Below, piece by piece: positions 8,535-16,613 of a DNA stretch of 29,375 nt. This DNA comes from a virus. Under the pieces are notes generated by a model. That model saw only the letters and a program-made list of their open reading frames with translations, was not told where the DNA came from and made no database searches. The stretch's first letter is position 1. Every line of letters begins with the position of its first letter. The DNA is taken from the IMG/VR virus record IMGVR_UViG_3300004448_000035, positions 1 through 29,375 of that record, one strand, 5' to 3'. A program made the position numbers and the translations under genes.

Positions 8535-9456
8535 TAAACACTCCTAAAATATTTTTAACCTTTATGTTTTCCAACTCTAATATATAACTTAAGTACTCAC
8601 TTAATTCTTCTTCCATTGACATTTCTTTGTCTAATATTAAAGTCGCCTCTGTTTTTCTTCTTATAACTTTTTTATCTAGTAGATCACTATTCTTAATATT
8701 ACTTAAGTCAGCTACGTCGCCCTCAATCTCATAGATTGTATGATCCCATTCTGTTTGAATCATGTCGGCTGGGTCGGTAACTGTTTTACGAATTAACTGT
8801 GGTAAACTAAAAGTATGCCATGTCCACTGCCATTCGTCGTTGTTGTCTATTAATAAATACCCTGTCTCTACATTGTTTCTATGAAAACTTGTAGTCATAG
8901 GTGAGCCAGGATATACTATGTTTCTTTGTGTATTGCTATGTGCATGTAAATCACCTGCAAATACTACTTTGAATTTATCAAAGCGTTTTAAGTCTACTTC
9001 TGGCTGTACATGAGGGGGTATTTCTCCTCGTACATGAGTAAACAATATACTATCTTCTACACCTTCTATGCTCTTAGCTTTGTGTAAGTCTGCATAAGGT
9101 AGTATTGTCCAGTCATCTCTGGAATATGTTTCGTCTATTACTGTTACTAGAGGATTTAATTCAGTAGTAACTTTTTTCAAGTTTGTAAAAAATGTTTTAT
9201 TCTTTCGTGTAGCTTCGTGGTTGCCATCATATATGATAGTCTCAATGCCCACACCTTTTACAAAATCAAAGTATAATGTAAGTTCATCCATGGTAGGGAC
9301 TCGATCAAACAAGTCCCCTCCAATGATGTGCAAATCAACATCTTTTTCAAGATCATAAATTTGGTCAAAGAATAACTTATAGCGTGAGCACGCCCAAGCT
9401 ACTGGTACATTCTTTTGTCCAAGTTTAATATGCCAATCTGCAGTGAATAGAATCAT
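8503..9456 (-). CDS. Recombination nuclease subunit (gp47/Mre11/SbcD-like)
   Basis: Metallophosphoesterase that supplies the nuclease activity of the gp46/gp47 complex. 317 residues. The phosphoesterase motifs occur in order: I, FTADWHIKLGQ (D7, H9); II, IIGGDLFDRVP; III, YDGNHEATRK; then ILFTHVRGE and FAGDLHAHS, the last two carrying metal-binding histidines. The C-terminal ~90 residues are the expected capping and ATPase-contact region. It overlaps the peroxiredoxin stop by four bases (ATGA) and the ATPase gene by 32. Confidence 0.95.
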   Translation of the reverse strand: MILFTADWHIKLGQKNVPVAWACSRYKLFFDQIYDLEKDVDLHIIGGDLFDRVPTMDELTLYFDFVKGVGIETIIYDGNHEATRKNKTFFTNLKKVTTELNPLVTVIDETYSRDDWTILPYADLHKAKSIEGVEDSILFTHVRGEIPPHVQPEVDLKRFDKFKVVFAGDLHAHSNTQRNIVYPGSPMTTSFHRNNVETGYLLIDNNDEWQWTWHTFSLPQLIRKTVTDPADMIQTEWDHTIYEIEGDVADLSNIKNSDLLDKKVIRRKTEATLILDKEMSMEEELSEYLSYILELENIKVKNILGVFSDYAKEVAVE

Positions 9457-9959
9457 GCTACGAACTCATCCCCTTCGTTCCACGAGCAGCCAGTTAAGCC
9501 ACCTGCTTTCAAAGCTTTTAGTGTTCGTAATATTTCTTCTGCATTTCTTCCTGTATCTAATGCATTTATTGATACATGCTGTATAATTCCTTCTGGATCG
9601 ATAATGTAGGTTGCTCTGTATGGTACACCATCTTGTTGACTGACAATTCCTAGCTTACTAGCTAAGTATAGTCCACAGTCTGCCGCAAGTATGTGGTTGA
9701 TATCTCTGATTAAAGAGTTATCTTTTTTCCAAGCAATTTTACAATATTCGTTGTCTCCACTAATACCTATAACATCAGCTTCCCCCATAAGGGTATCCAT
9801 TGCTGCTATCTCTGTAGGGCAAATGAAAGTGAAGTCTTTTGGGTAGAAGTATACAACTGACCATTGGCCAGGTATAAGTACATCTACATCTACAATGTCG
9901 TTCAATTCATTAACACCCTGAAGGTTTAGTGAAGGAAAAGTATTACCTACTGTTTTCAT
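9453..9959 (-). CDS. Typical 2-Cys peroxiredoxin (AhpC/Prx-like)
   Basis: Reduces hydrogen peroxide and organic peroxides using a reactive cysteine. 168 residues. The peroxidatic site is FTFICPTE with C47, preceded by VVYFYPKD; the conserved arginine is in VPYRATYIID; the resolving cysteine is C158 in TGCSWNEGDEF, matching the C-terminal VCPAxWxxGD of AhpC, so this should be a typical 2-Cys enzyme. No reductase partner (AhpF) is encoded here; host thioredoxin or the phage glutaredoxin could reduce it (inference). A strong ribosome site (AGGGGAG) precedes the ATG. It sits between the SSB-like and gp47-like genes, an odd place for a stress enzyme. Confidence 0.93.
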   Translation of the reverse strand: MKTVGNTFPSLNLQGVNELNDIVDVDVLIPGQWSVVYFYPKDFTFICPTEIAAMDTLMGEADVIGISGDNEYCKIAWKKDNSLIRDINHILAADCGLYLASKLGIVSQQDGVPYRATYIIDPEGIIQHVSINALDTGRNAEEILRTLKALKAGGLTGCSWNEGDEFVA

Positions 9960-9969
9960 AAATACTCCC

Positions 9970-10596
9970 CTAAGAAATATCGAATTCGTCAGAGATAGAC
10001 TCGTCAGGAGTATTAGCTGCCCCTTCTCTTAATCTATCTAGTAATTCTTTTTGAGCATCCGCTGTTGGTCGAGTAAGTACTTCGTCCATGGACTTTAGTT
10101 CTGCTACTAATTCTTTTTCAGAATCATCTAGCGGACGTTGTTTACATTTAAGAGCCTGTAATTGGTACTCTACATTGTAAGCCATTGGTCCTGTTTTAAC
10201 TCGTTTGAAATATACATCCCAGCCAGTTTCGATTTCAGTTGGATCACCAAGATCTTCTGCTGCTACCATAATCTGCTCGAGTAGTTTTTTCTTTAAGTTT
10301 AGTACTTTGACTTTTCCGTCATGGATACATTGGATTGCATAAGACCAACCGCATTTAAGTTCTGGATGATATTCTCTAACCCAGTCTTTTTCTACGTTGG
10401 TAAATGCTTCGGTGTTCCTATCGAATGATAGACACTCGAACGGTAAATTTTTACCATTTTCGCCTTTCAACCAGTAAACATAGCGAGGAAGCATATCCCC
10501 TACCATTCTTACTACGTTGTCGCCTTCGACATATTGATAACTGTCGATTTTATTCTTTTGGGCTTCGCCCTTTGTTTGATTAAATTTTATTGCCAT
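9970..10596 (-). CDS. Probable single-stranded DNA-binding protein
   Basis: 208 residues. The N-terminal two thirds is rich in aromatic and basic strands (NVVRMVGDMLPRYVYWLKG, CGWSYAIQCIHDGKVKVLNL, GWDVYFKRV), in keeping with an OB-fold DNA-binding domain, and the chain ends in an acidic tail (TPDESISDEFDIS) of the type by which SSB, T4 gp32 and T7 gp2.5 recruit partners. It lies first among recombination and replication genes, just after a strong promoter. I do not see a gp32-type zinc site, so this would be a divergent member. Alternative: another nucleic-acid-binding replication accessory protein. Confidence 0.62.
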   Translation of the reverse strand: MAIKFNQTKGEAQKNKIDSYQYVEGDNVVRMVGDMLPRYVYWLKGENGKNLPFECLSFDRNTEAFTNVEKDWVREYHPELKCGWSYAIQCIHDGKVKVLNLKKKLLEQIMVAAEDLGDPTEIETGWDVYFKRVKTGPMAYNVEYQLQALKCKQRPLDDSEKELVAELKSMDEVLTRPTADAQKELLDRLREGAANTPDESISDEFDIS

Positions 10597-10997
10597 TTTA
10601 ATTCCTTATTATTATTGATTTCTTCGAACATGAAGTGAATACGATTCTCTTCAACTCTCAGTAATCTGTTGTTTTTAATACTGTCCTCATCCCCTGTGAA
10701 GTGGAGGAGGTCTAATGTGGTATCTTTATTTTTTTGATACTCAAAATAATTGCGTAACGATGCGATACCTGCATACTGCGCAATCTCACTATCTGAGTAT
10801 CTCCTTCTTTGAATGAATAATGCTTCCGGGTTTACTAGGAACGAATCCCCATGAAAACTTTTAGTCCAGAACTTATATATTCTATCATATCTATTCACTG
10901 GTGGTAGCTTATAGGTAAGTATATGGAGTATTGTCAAAATATCTTTGACACTCCCGTTGCTTTCCCTTTTTACTTTTTCCCAATTATAGAATAACAT
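10587..10997 (-). CDS. Hypothetical protein upstream of the SSB-like gene
   Basis: 136 residues, not recognised. It is rich in aromatic and basic residues (NWEKVKRESNG, RYDRIYKFWTKSFHGDSF), has no signal peptide or membrane segment, and ends in LKWQ. A short helical segment SDSEIAQYAGIASLRNYFEYQKN could bind nucleic acid or protein. It overlaps the SSB-like start by ten bases, so it is probably translated with it. The annotated ATG abuts the -10 box of a consensus promoter, so mRNAs from that promoter would begin inside codon 3; translation may depend on read-through from the upstream helicase operon or on a later non-ATG start such as the TTG at codon 21. Confidence 0.6.
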   Translation of the reverse strand: MLFYNWEKVKRESNGSVKDILTILHILTYKLPPVNRYDRIYKFWTKSFHGDSFLVNPEALFIQRRRYSDSEIAQYAGIASLRNYFEYQKNKDTTLDLLHFTGDEDSIKNNRLLRVEENRIHFMFEEINNNKELKWQ

Positions 10998-11026
10998 ATT
11001 ATAACAAACTTTTAACTCCGTGTCAA
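10998..11026 (-). promoter_or_regulatory. Consensus sigma70 promoter before the SSB operon
   Basis: On the minus strand: TTGACA (11026-11021), exactly 17 bases, TATAAT (11003-10998). Upstream is the A-rich AAAAAATATATC shared with the other promoters of the window. The predicted start is near 10991, just downstream of the ATG of the 136-residue gene, so this promoter most likely drives the SSB-like, peroxiredoxin and recombination genes. Confidence 0.88.
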
Positions 11027-11042
11027 GATATATTTTTTCATG

Positions 11043-12320
11043 CTATATATCAAAAACATCATAGCCCTGTCGCATATAATATCCTCGTCTCGCGGCAGCT
11101 TGTTTTCTAGCTGTGCGACCCTCTAAATTTATATCTACAATCCTAGGCTGTGGCTTTCCTTCTCGCATCCTGATAACACGACCAATTAGCTGTGTTAGTA
11201 GGGGTTCATTGTTTACAGGTGTACCAAGTATAAGACAACTTAAGCAGTCTAAACTGATACCCTCACTAAAAATAGACTGTGTTCCAAACAATATATCTTT
11301 ATCTTCGAATAACAACTTTGTCATTTCTGTTCTCTGTTCGTGTGGAATATCTCCAGTTACGCAAATTGCGTTGTCTCCAACAAGTCTTGCACAAGCCTTG
11401 AGAAAATCCACTCTGTCTCCGACTACAAGCACTTTATGCCCTTTAGCCGCGTAGCTAGCAGCGAGTACTGCTACCATGTTTTGGTACTCCCAATCATACG
11501 CGAGTGCGTTAACTCGAGATGCCCAATCAACATTGCCGTCCATGAAACGTATTCCTGAACGAATTATATCCACAAAAGGTACTAAGTAGTTTTCTTTTGG
11601 TGGTTTAAATACTGTAGATGAAAAGTAGTCTCTAAATACGACATGCCTTCCATCTTTTCTTTGTAGCGTTCCAGTTAATCCGATTTTGTATCGTGCACGT
11701 GAAGCGTCTACAATCCGTGTAAAAGTTGGTGAAGATACGTGATGCATCTCATCAAGAATGATTGTACCGAACTCTTTTACGATTTTGTCGATATTTCGGT
11801 ACAAAGTTTGTACATTTCCAACGACAAAGGGGGAATCGATCTCGAATCGTCCCGATCCTATCACACCCGCCTTGACCCCGAATACTTTTTGTACTTCTTT
11901 TTCCCACTGCGAGCGTAACGCTAATGTATGTGTTACAATAAGCGTTTTCTGTTGGAGTTTATTTGCGATTGCTAACGCAGTAAAAGTCTTTCCCCAACTT
12001 ACCCAAGCGTTAATTATACAACTGTCATCGACTTCGTCATATACTGCTTGTTGTGAATCTCGTAAAGTAAACTTAAAATCTAAAGGTTCGACTGGTATGT
12101 CATTCCTCTTATCGACAATTTCATAGTCCTCTGGTATGAGATCCGTTCTCCCTATTGGCATACTAATTAATCCTGCTCGAATTACACCCATATTCTTAAT
12201 GATGATAGGTGGGTCTGTTGGTCTGCGAGGCGGTATACTATAAGTAAGTATCTTATCAACTTCTGCTTGATAGTCATTAGTTACTTCTAGGTATATTCTG
12301 TTGCTTAGTACGGCTTTCAT
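11043..12320 (-). CDS. Superfamily 2 helicase, UvsW-like
   Basis: ATP-dependent DNA helicase; the T4 homologue UvsW unwinds R-loops and branched DNA and turns origin-dependent replication into recombination-dependent replication. 425 residues. Motifs: Q-like LRDSQQAVYDEV, P-loop AWVSWGKTFTALA, Ia TLIVTHTLALRSQW, II ILDEMHHV (DEMH box), III GLTGTLQRKDG, then the C-terminal RecA lobe with GTQSIFSEGISL (V) and QLIGRVIRMREG (VI). The P-loop is unusual: SWGKT replaces the common GxGKT. It is the last gene of the helicase-primase-polymerase unit and is preceded by an 87-base region with an inverted repeat. Confidence 0.9.
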   Translation of the reverse strand: MKAVLSNRIYLEVTNDYQAEVDKILTYSIPPRRPTDPPIIIKNMGVIRAGLISMPIGRTDLIPEDYEIVDKRNDIPVEPLDFKFTLRDSQQAVYDEVDDSCIINAWVSWGKTFTALAIANKLQQKTLIVTHTLALRSQWEKEVQKVFGVKAGVIGSGRFEIDSPFVVGNVQTLYRNIDKIVKEFGTIILDEMHHVSSPTFTRIVDASRARYKIGLTGTLQRKDGRHVVFRDYFSSTVFKPPKENYLVPFVDIIRSGIRFMDGNVDWASRVNALAYDWEYQNMVAVLAASYAAKGHKVLVVGDRVDFLKACARLVGDNAICVTGDIPHEQRTEMTKLLFEDKDILFGTQSIFSEGISLDCLSCLILGTPVNNEPLLTQLIGRVIRMREGKPQPRIVDINLEGRTARKQAAARRGYYMRQGYDVFDI

Positions 12321-12407
12321 TTTTGTATAAAAATTTCGGAAGATAAACGATATAGTTTAGGGGGAGAGTCCATTGTATATGTGATGTTTACCTTCCGAAA
12401 AAGTTGT
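12321..12407 (-). other. Inverted-repeat intergenic region with a possible 18-codon leader frame
   Basis: The only gap of this size inside the helicase-polymerase operon. TTTCGGAAG-A-TAAAC (12334-12348) can pair with GTTTA-C-CTTCCGAAA (12386-12400): 14 pairs with one mismatch around a 37-base loop. On the minus-strand transcript the second arm is followed by UUUUU. A seven-base alternative pairing (12346-12352 with 12409-12415) would compete with it. A frame MDSPPKLYRLSSEIFIQK runs 12373-12317 and ends in an ATGA overlap with the helicase start, but has a weak ribosome site. Structure seen, function unknown; it may be an attenuator, an RNA processing site or a leader peptide. Confidence 0.45.
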
Positions 12408-13031
12408 TTATCGTTGTTGTTGTCCAAAGAAGTCATAAACTAAATCATCCATTACTTCTTGAGGTTCTCTCATTTCTCCATGAATATCCTTTAGTTCTCC
12501 GAACCAGTCAAAGTCATCTGATAGTTCTTCTTCTACAGGTAGATCAAAATGCTCTTTCATTAGAGCTGCTAGCTCGTCTCCATCGAGTTCGTCTACTGTT
12601 TCTATCCCATCTTTAGTAACTACTGCTACTCCTACAAAGTTACGAAACTCATCTTCATAAGTCATTGTAATTTTTACACTGGGGTCAGTCTTTCCTATGT
12701 AGGTAGCCATATTTTCTATTAGTCCAATAGGAGCACTCCAAGCAGAATAACCACTTACATGCATTGCTTCCCATTCTTCAATAGCACACCATTTAGCGCC
12801 CACATTATCTACGTACCACTGGTATGAATCTATAGGGTAGCCGTGGTCATCTACTCCTTTTACTGGGGGCATGAAAGCTAAGTCGTGAATATCTGCTAAT
12901 TCTTCGACTTGTATTTCTGTCCCTTCCCAATTTGTTTGGGTTCTTTTTGTTGTGACAAGCGTCTTTTCGAAAGAGTTTAGTCCTTCGTCAGTGCTGTCTA
13001 TATCTATGTTAAAGTAAACATGATTTGCCAT
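12408..13031 (-). CDS. Ferredoxin-fold protein, YubB/Api92 (DUF1281)-like
   Basis: 207 residues from the ATG at 13031, which follows GGAG by nine bases and overlaps the previous stop by one base (TAATG); a TTG five codons earlier is part of the ribosome site, not the start. The order MANHVYFNIDI, then FMPP, WYVDNVGAKWCA and SAWSAPIGLIENMATYIG resembles Api92/YubB-type ferredoxin-like proteins (where NWGTKWD and TAWSPP recur), found on plasmids and phages without a firm role. The C-terminal ~60 residues are very acidic (VEEELSDDFDWFGEL), perhaps a protein-contact tail. Function unknown. Confidence 0.68.
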   Translation of the reverse strand: MANHVYFNIDIDSTDEGLNSFEKTLVTTKRTQTNWEGTEIQVEELADIHDLAFMPPVKGVDDHGYPIDSYQWYVDNVGAKWCAIEEWEAMHVSGYSAWSAPIGLIENMATYIGKTDPSVKITMTYEDEFRNFVGVAVVTKDGIETVDELDGDELAALMKEHFDLPVEEELSDDFDWFGELKDIHGEMREPQEVMDDLVYDFFGQQQR

Positions 13032-13510
13032 TATATCTTTCTCCAAGTATCTTTTTTCTTTTCAGTACACACTTCATATAAATATGAAGGTTTACCACTT
13101 ATGTATAGTATTCCTGCGTATAATTCTGATCTTGCTGGTGGGCTAGATACCTCAAAAGGAAACGGAATACCGTGAATCCATATAAGAGTAAAGATTTCCT
13201 TTCGTTCTATCTTTCCTATTAGATGGTACTTTAATGTTGCTTTTTTACTTTTTTCGTAAATAAAAAACTTTCCATTTGAGTCAACATAGAACCTTCCTCT
13301 ATGCTTGATTAGTCCTCCAAAGTTTGAGATTTGATACTTCAAATCGTACAAGTTCTTTAAAGGGGTTGAGAGTCTCCTCTCACCAAGGCTATTACCTTGG
13401 GTGTTTTTATCGTCTATTACTGCGCCTTCACACCATAATAATCCATCTCTAGTAATAACTTCATCTGTGTGTACTACATAGATAGGAAAACGAATATCAC
13501 TTAGTTTCAT
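13031..13510 (-). CDS. Hypothetical protein after DNA polymerase
   Basis: 159 residues, not recognised. It looks beta-rich with conserved-looking aromatic strands (FPIYVVHTDEVITRDGLLWCEG, GRFYVDSNGKFFIYEKS, FTLIWIHGIPFPFEV) and a basic C-terminus (EKKKDTWRKI). No signal, membrane segment or known motif. It overlaps the polymerase stop by four bases (ATGA) and the next gene by one, so it is expressed with the replisome; a role as a polymerase accessory is possible but is only inference from position. Confidence 0.65.
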   Translation of the reverse strand: MKLSDIRFPIYVVHTDEVITRDGLLWCEGAVIDDKNTQGNSLGERRLSTPLKNLYDLKYQISNFGGLIKHRGRFYVDSNGKFFIYEKSKKATLKYHLIGKIERKEIFTLIWIHGIPFPFEVSSPPARSELYAGILYISGKPSYLYEVCTEKKKDTWRKI

Positions 13511-15780
13511 CCGTATTTCTTCTCAAACTTTCCAAAGGAATAGTCGTCTCCAATATCAAAATCACATCCAATCGGACAGTTAGGTATTGATATACCTCTA
13601 TCTTCTTGTATGCATGCTCTAAGAATAAATTTATATGTATCTATTACATCTTCGTCTACTTCAGCTAACACGGAATCATGGACAAGAGCAAAGATTCTCA
13701 TCTTGTCTGCATACCCAGCTTCTTGTATTTTATTATGAGCTTGCACAGCTCCAATCAAATTAACATCAGATGCAATAGACTGTACTAGAAAGTTAATTCC
13801 AGATCTTACTTCATGTGATGCAATGCCTTTATCTTCTGAGAATACATTCGGTAATCTTCTCTTTCTACCAAAGTGAGAATAAATGAATCCATTATCTTGA
13901 ATAAATCTTTTGTTATCATCCAACCATTTCTTAAGACCATGAAACTGCTCAAAGTAATCTTTAATAACTTCTGACGCTTGTCTCATACTAAAGTACTCGC
14001 CTGAATCTTTTGTTACTTGTTCACTAATCTTTTTCGGACCTGCTCCATACATTATTCCGAAAGTAACAGCTTTAGCCATTTGCCTTTGTGTACTAAACTT
14101 CTCTGCGACTTCATCAGCCTCACAAGGTAAGTTAAATACTATCTTAGCAATACTACTATGGAAGTTGCCTCCTGTTTCAAAAACACCCATAAGCGCTTTA
14201 TCATTAGCAAGTACTGCCGCGCAATATACTTCTGCTGTTGTTAAATCCATTGCAACTATCTTCTTGCCTGGTGCGGCTTTGATACATCCTTTGACAATCG
14301 GGTTGTCTCTTGGAATCTGTTGCATATTCATTTTACCACTTGATGACAGCCTTCCTGAAGTTGTTCCATGCAGGTTGAAACCTGTACGAAGTCTACTATC
14401 TCTGTCTAGCTGTGGGTAAATCTTGTCAAGATATGTACTCTTAATCTTTACTTTTTGTCGTATGTCGAGTACTAATTGTGGTACTTCATGATGCTCTGCT
14501 AATTCTTTTAACACCTCTGCATCAGTACTATGTGCACCCGTTCCAGTTTTCTTACCTGTAGGTTTTAATCCTAAAAAGTCAAAGAGTAATCCTCTAAGTT
14601 GTAATGTACTGTTAGGATTGAAGTCTTTACCTTGGTTGTGTTCAAACTCTTTAATCGCTGGGTAAGTATATAACTTTTCAACTGCTTCGTCAATTTGTGT
14701 TTGCATTAGTACTGAAGATGTTTGTAGTCTTTCTTTATCAAAAGGTACTCCAATATCTTGTATGTCTGTTAAGAAACGACAGGCAGGTAATAGTATATCT
14801 TTATATACTCCATACAACCTATCATTCTTTACTAGTGCATTTTCAAACTTCTGAAAGAGAAGGAAGGTACACACAGCATCCATAGCTGCATAGTCTTTCA
14901 TAATATCAAATGGAATTAAGTCCCAAGTGAAGCTACCTTTGAGTATACCGTTTCTACGACAATAGTCATCCATCCATTCGTACATTCCTTTTTCATAATC
15001 TCCATAAGGTGTGTACTTAAGTGATAGTTGTTTCAAACCATGTGTGCCAGGATTCTCATCTAACATATAGTGAAGTAGCATAGTATCTTCGAACCTTGGA
15101 AACTTAAATCCAAAGTGATACTCGAAGAAGGCTAAATCAAATTTAGCATTATGAAATACTACTCTCTTTTTGTCAAATAGTTGCTGGAGTAGTCCTTCTG
15201 CTTTTTCATCTATACACTCACAATCTATATATGCTCCATGTTCTTCTTCATAAGATAAACTAATACCAAGCATATAACCATCTCTAGGATATAAACCTGA
15301 AGTCTCTGAATCAAGAGCAATAAAGTCATTATCATGATCTAGTGCATTATCTAAGAATCTATATAGCTCCTGGCTTTCTGTAATACCGTAGCACTTATCT
15401 TCACCAAGCTTTTGTTGTTTTAGTTTTCCTTGTGTGTACTTAATAATATTAGATTGTGATTCTTCCCATGTTTTCTTAGCTTCAGGTTTGAAGGCTAACA
15501 TAGCTGGGTTTATTACTGGTAAGTACTTGTCATCAATACAACGACCACTATACTCTGTTACAGAGTTTTGATTCGTGAAATACTTTAGGCACTCTGAACC
15601 TACTAGTATTATCCAGTCGTAGTCATCTTCATTGATAACTATATCACAGTCTCGTTTTAATACTTTCTTTACTGTTGGATCAGAACATAATTGGAACTGG
15701 TCAAACTGTATTTCATTGTTAAATAATCGCACATAGTCATTACGACTAGGCTTGCTCTCTACTAAGGCTATTTTAGCCAT
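13507..15780 (-). CDS. Family A DNA polymerase with 3'-5' exonuclease
   Basis: Replicative polymerase, 757 residues. Residues ~55-120 resemble a degenerate uracil-DNA-glycosylase-like fold (WIILVGSECLKYF, EYSGR, LPVINPAM, where the usual H-P-S histidine is N). The exonuclease has Exo I FIALDSETSGL, Exo II VVFHNAKFDLAFF and Exo III DYAAMDAVCT. The polymerase has motif A VAMDLTTAEVYCAAVLA, motif B RQMAKAVTFGIMYGAG and motif C FALVHDSVLAEV. Motif A departs from DYSQIELR of Pol I: leucine follows the aspartate and TTAE replaces SQIE. The residue equivalent to E. coli F762 is Phe, so discrimination against dideoxynucleotides is expected. It overlaps the primase stop by eight bases. Confidence 0.95.
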   Translation of the reverse strand: MAKIALVESKPSRNDYVRLFNNEIQFDQFQLCSDPTVKKVLKRDCDIVINEDDYDWIILVGSECLKYFTNQNSVTEYSGRCIDDKYLPVINPAMLAFKPEAKKTWEESQSNIIKYTQGKLKQQKLGEDKCYGITESQELYRFLDNALDHDNDFIALDSETSGLYPRDGYMLGISLSYEEEHGAYIDCECIDEKAEGLLQQLFDKKRVVFHNAKFDLAFFEYHFGFKFPRFEDTMLLHYMLDENPGTHGLKQLSLKYTPYGDYEKGMYEWMDDYCRRNGILKGSFTWDLIPFDIMKDYAAMDAVCTFLLFQKFENALVKNDRLYGVYKDILLPACRFLTDIQDIGVPFDKERLQTSSVLMQTQIDEAVEKLYTYPAIKEFEHNQGKDFNPNSTLQLRGLLFDFLGLKPTGKKTGTGAHSTDAEVLKELAEHHEVPQLVLDIRQKVKIKSTYLDKIYPQLDRDSRLRTGFNLHGTTSGRLSSSGKMNMQQIPRDNPIVKGCIKAAPGKKIVAMDLTTAEVYCAAVLANDKALMGVFETGGNFHSSIAKIVFNLPCEADEVAEKFSTQRQMAKAVTFGIMYGAGPKKISEQVTKDSGEYFSMRQASEVIKDYFEQFHGLKKWLDDNKRFIQDNGFIYSHFGRKRRLPNVFSEDKGIASHEVRSGINFLVQSIASDVNLIGAVQAHNKIQEAGYADKMRIFALVHDSVLAEVDEDVIDTYKFILRACIQEDRGISIPNCPIGCDFDIGDDYSFGKFEKKYG

Positions 15781-16612
15781 ATAATGTCTCCTTTAAATCT
15801 TTTACTTTTTCTTTTGTTAGTGCGCCCGCATCCTCTAGTTGTATCGGTAGCTTTATATTTTTTGAGAGTAGTCCTGCAATCTCACACATCTCTACGATAC
15901 TTACTGCGGCTTCTTGTCCTGCCGCATCGGGATCAAATAATATGTCGATTCCTTCTACTCCTTGCATCTTTAATAATTTTAGTTTTTCTATATCAATGTT
16001 TCGTGTACCAAAACAACACAGACTATTTGTTAGTCCTTTGTCATGTAGGTTCAGAGCATCAAATATACCCTCTACTAATATTACTCTCCCTTTAATGGGG
16101 CGGACTCGAGCAGGAAATAAGGGCAATACTGCCTTTGGGGGATGTATTATATACTTTGGAACATCAGTGGGGGACTGTGTTCTGCAATTAAATGCTGATA
16201 TTTTTCCTGTCAAGTCCTTGATTGGAAAAGAAATTCTGCCTGTAAATGGTTTGTCTGGATGCACAAAGGCATCAAACAATTTATATGTCTCAGGGGAAAT
16301 CTGTCTCCAGTTCCCTACATATGGCATAAAATTCTTTGGCATCTTCAATCCTACGGAAGATGCTCTTTTTTCTTCTATCTTTCTTCTAGCCTGTTCTCTG
16401 CGAATATCTAACGGATTAGATGGCGCATCGTAATAGTTAAATATATTACCTTTGAAGCCACAAGAAAAACAGTTGTAAACCCCTGTTATCCTGTCAATTC
16501 TCATACTTGGGTTGCCGTCGTCATGCTCAGGATTTAAACATGCAACTACGCAGTCTGCTGGAGACAACTTATAATCTATTTTTCGTTCTTGTAATAGTTC
16601 TTCTACTGTCAT
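15773..16612 (-). CDS. DNA primase (CHC2 zinc finger plus TOPRIM)
   Basis: Synthesises RNA primers for the lagging strand. 279 residues. The N-terminal zinc finger has C25, H30, C48 and C51 (ACLNPEHDD then YNCFSCGFKG). After a basic linker comes a strand-rich catalytic core, with TOPRIM metal-binding motifs VEGIFDALN and ILFDPDAAGQEAA. It lacks a helicase domain, unlike T7 gp4; a separate DnaB-type helicase lies upstream in the same operon. The start ATG follows the stop of a 30-residue membrane peptide by one base and overlaps the polymerase by eight bases at its end. Confidence 0.92.
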   Translation of the reverse strand: MTVEELLQERKIDYKLSPADCVVACLNPEHDDGNPSMRIDRITGVYNCFSCGFKGNIFNYYDAPSNPLDIRREQARRKIEEKRASSVGLKMPKNFMPYVGNWRQISPETYKLFDAFVHPDKPFTGRISFPIKDLTGKISAFNCRTQSPTDVPKYIIHPPKAVLPLFPARVRPIKGRVILVEGIFDALNLHDKGLTNSLCCFGTRNIDIEKLKLLKMQGVEGIDILFDPDAAGQEAAVSIVEMCEIAGLLSKNIKLPIQLEDAGALTKEKVKDLKETLYG

Positions 16613-16613
16613 T

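Noticed and set aside
14424-14430. TTGACA-like hexamers inside the polymerase, primase and gp46-like genes
   Set aside because: No TATAAT-like box at the right distance and no shared A-rich upstream element; expected by chance in AT-rich DNA.
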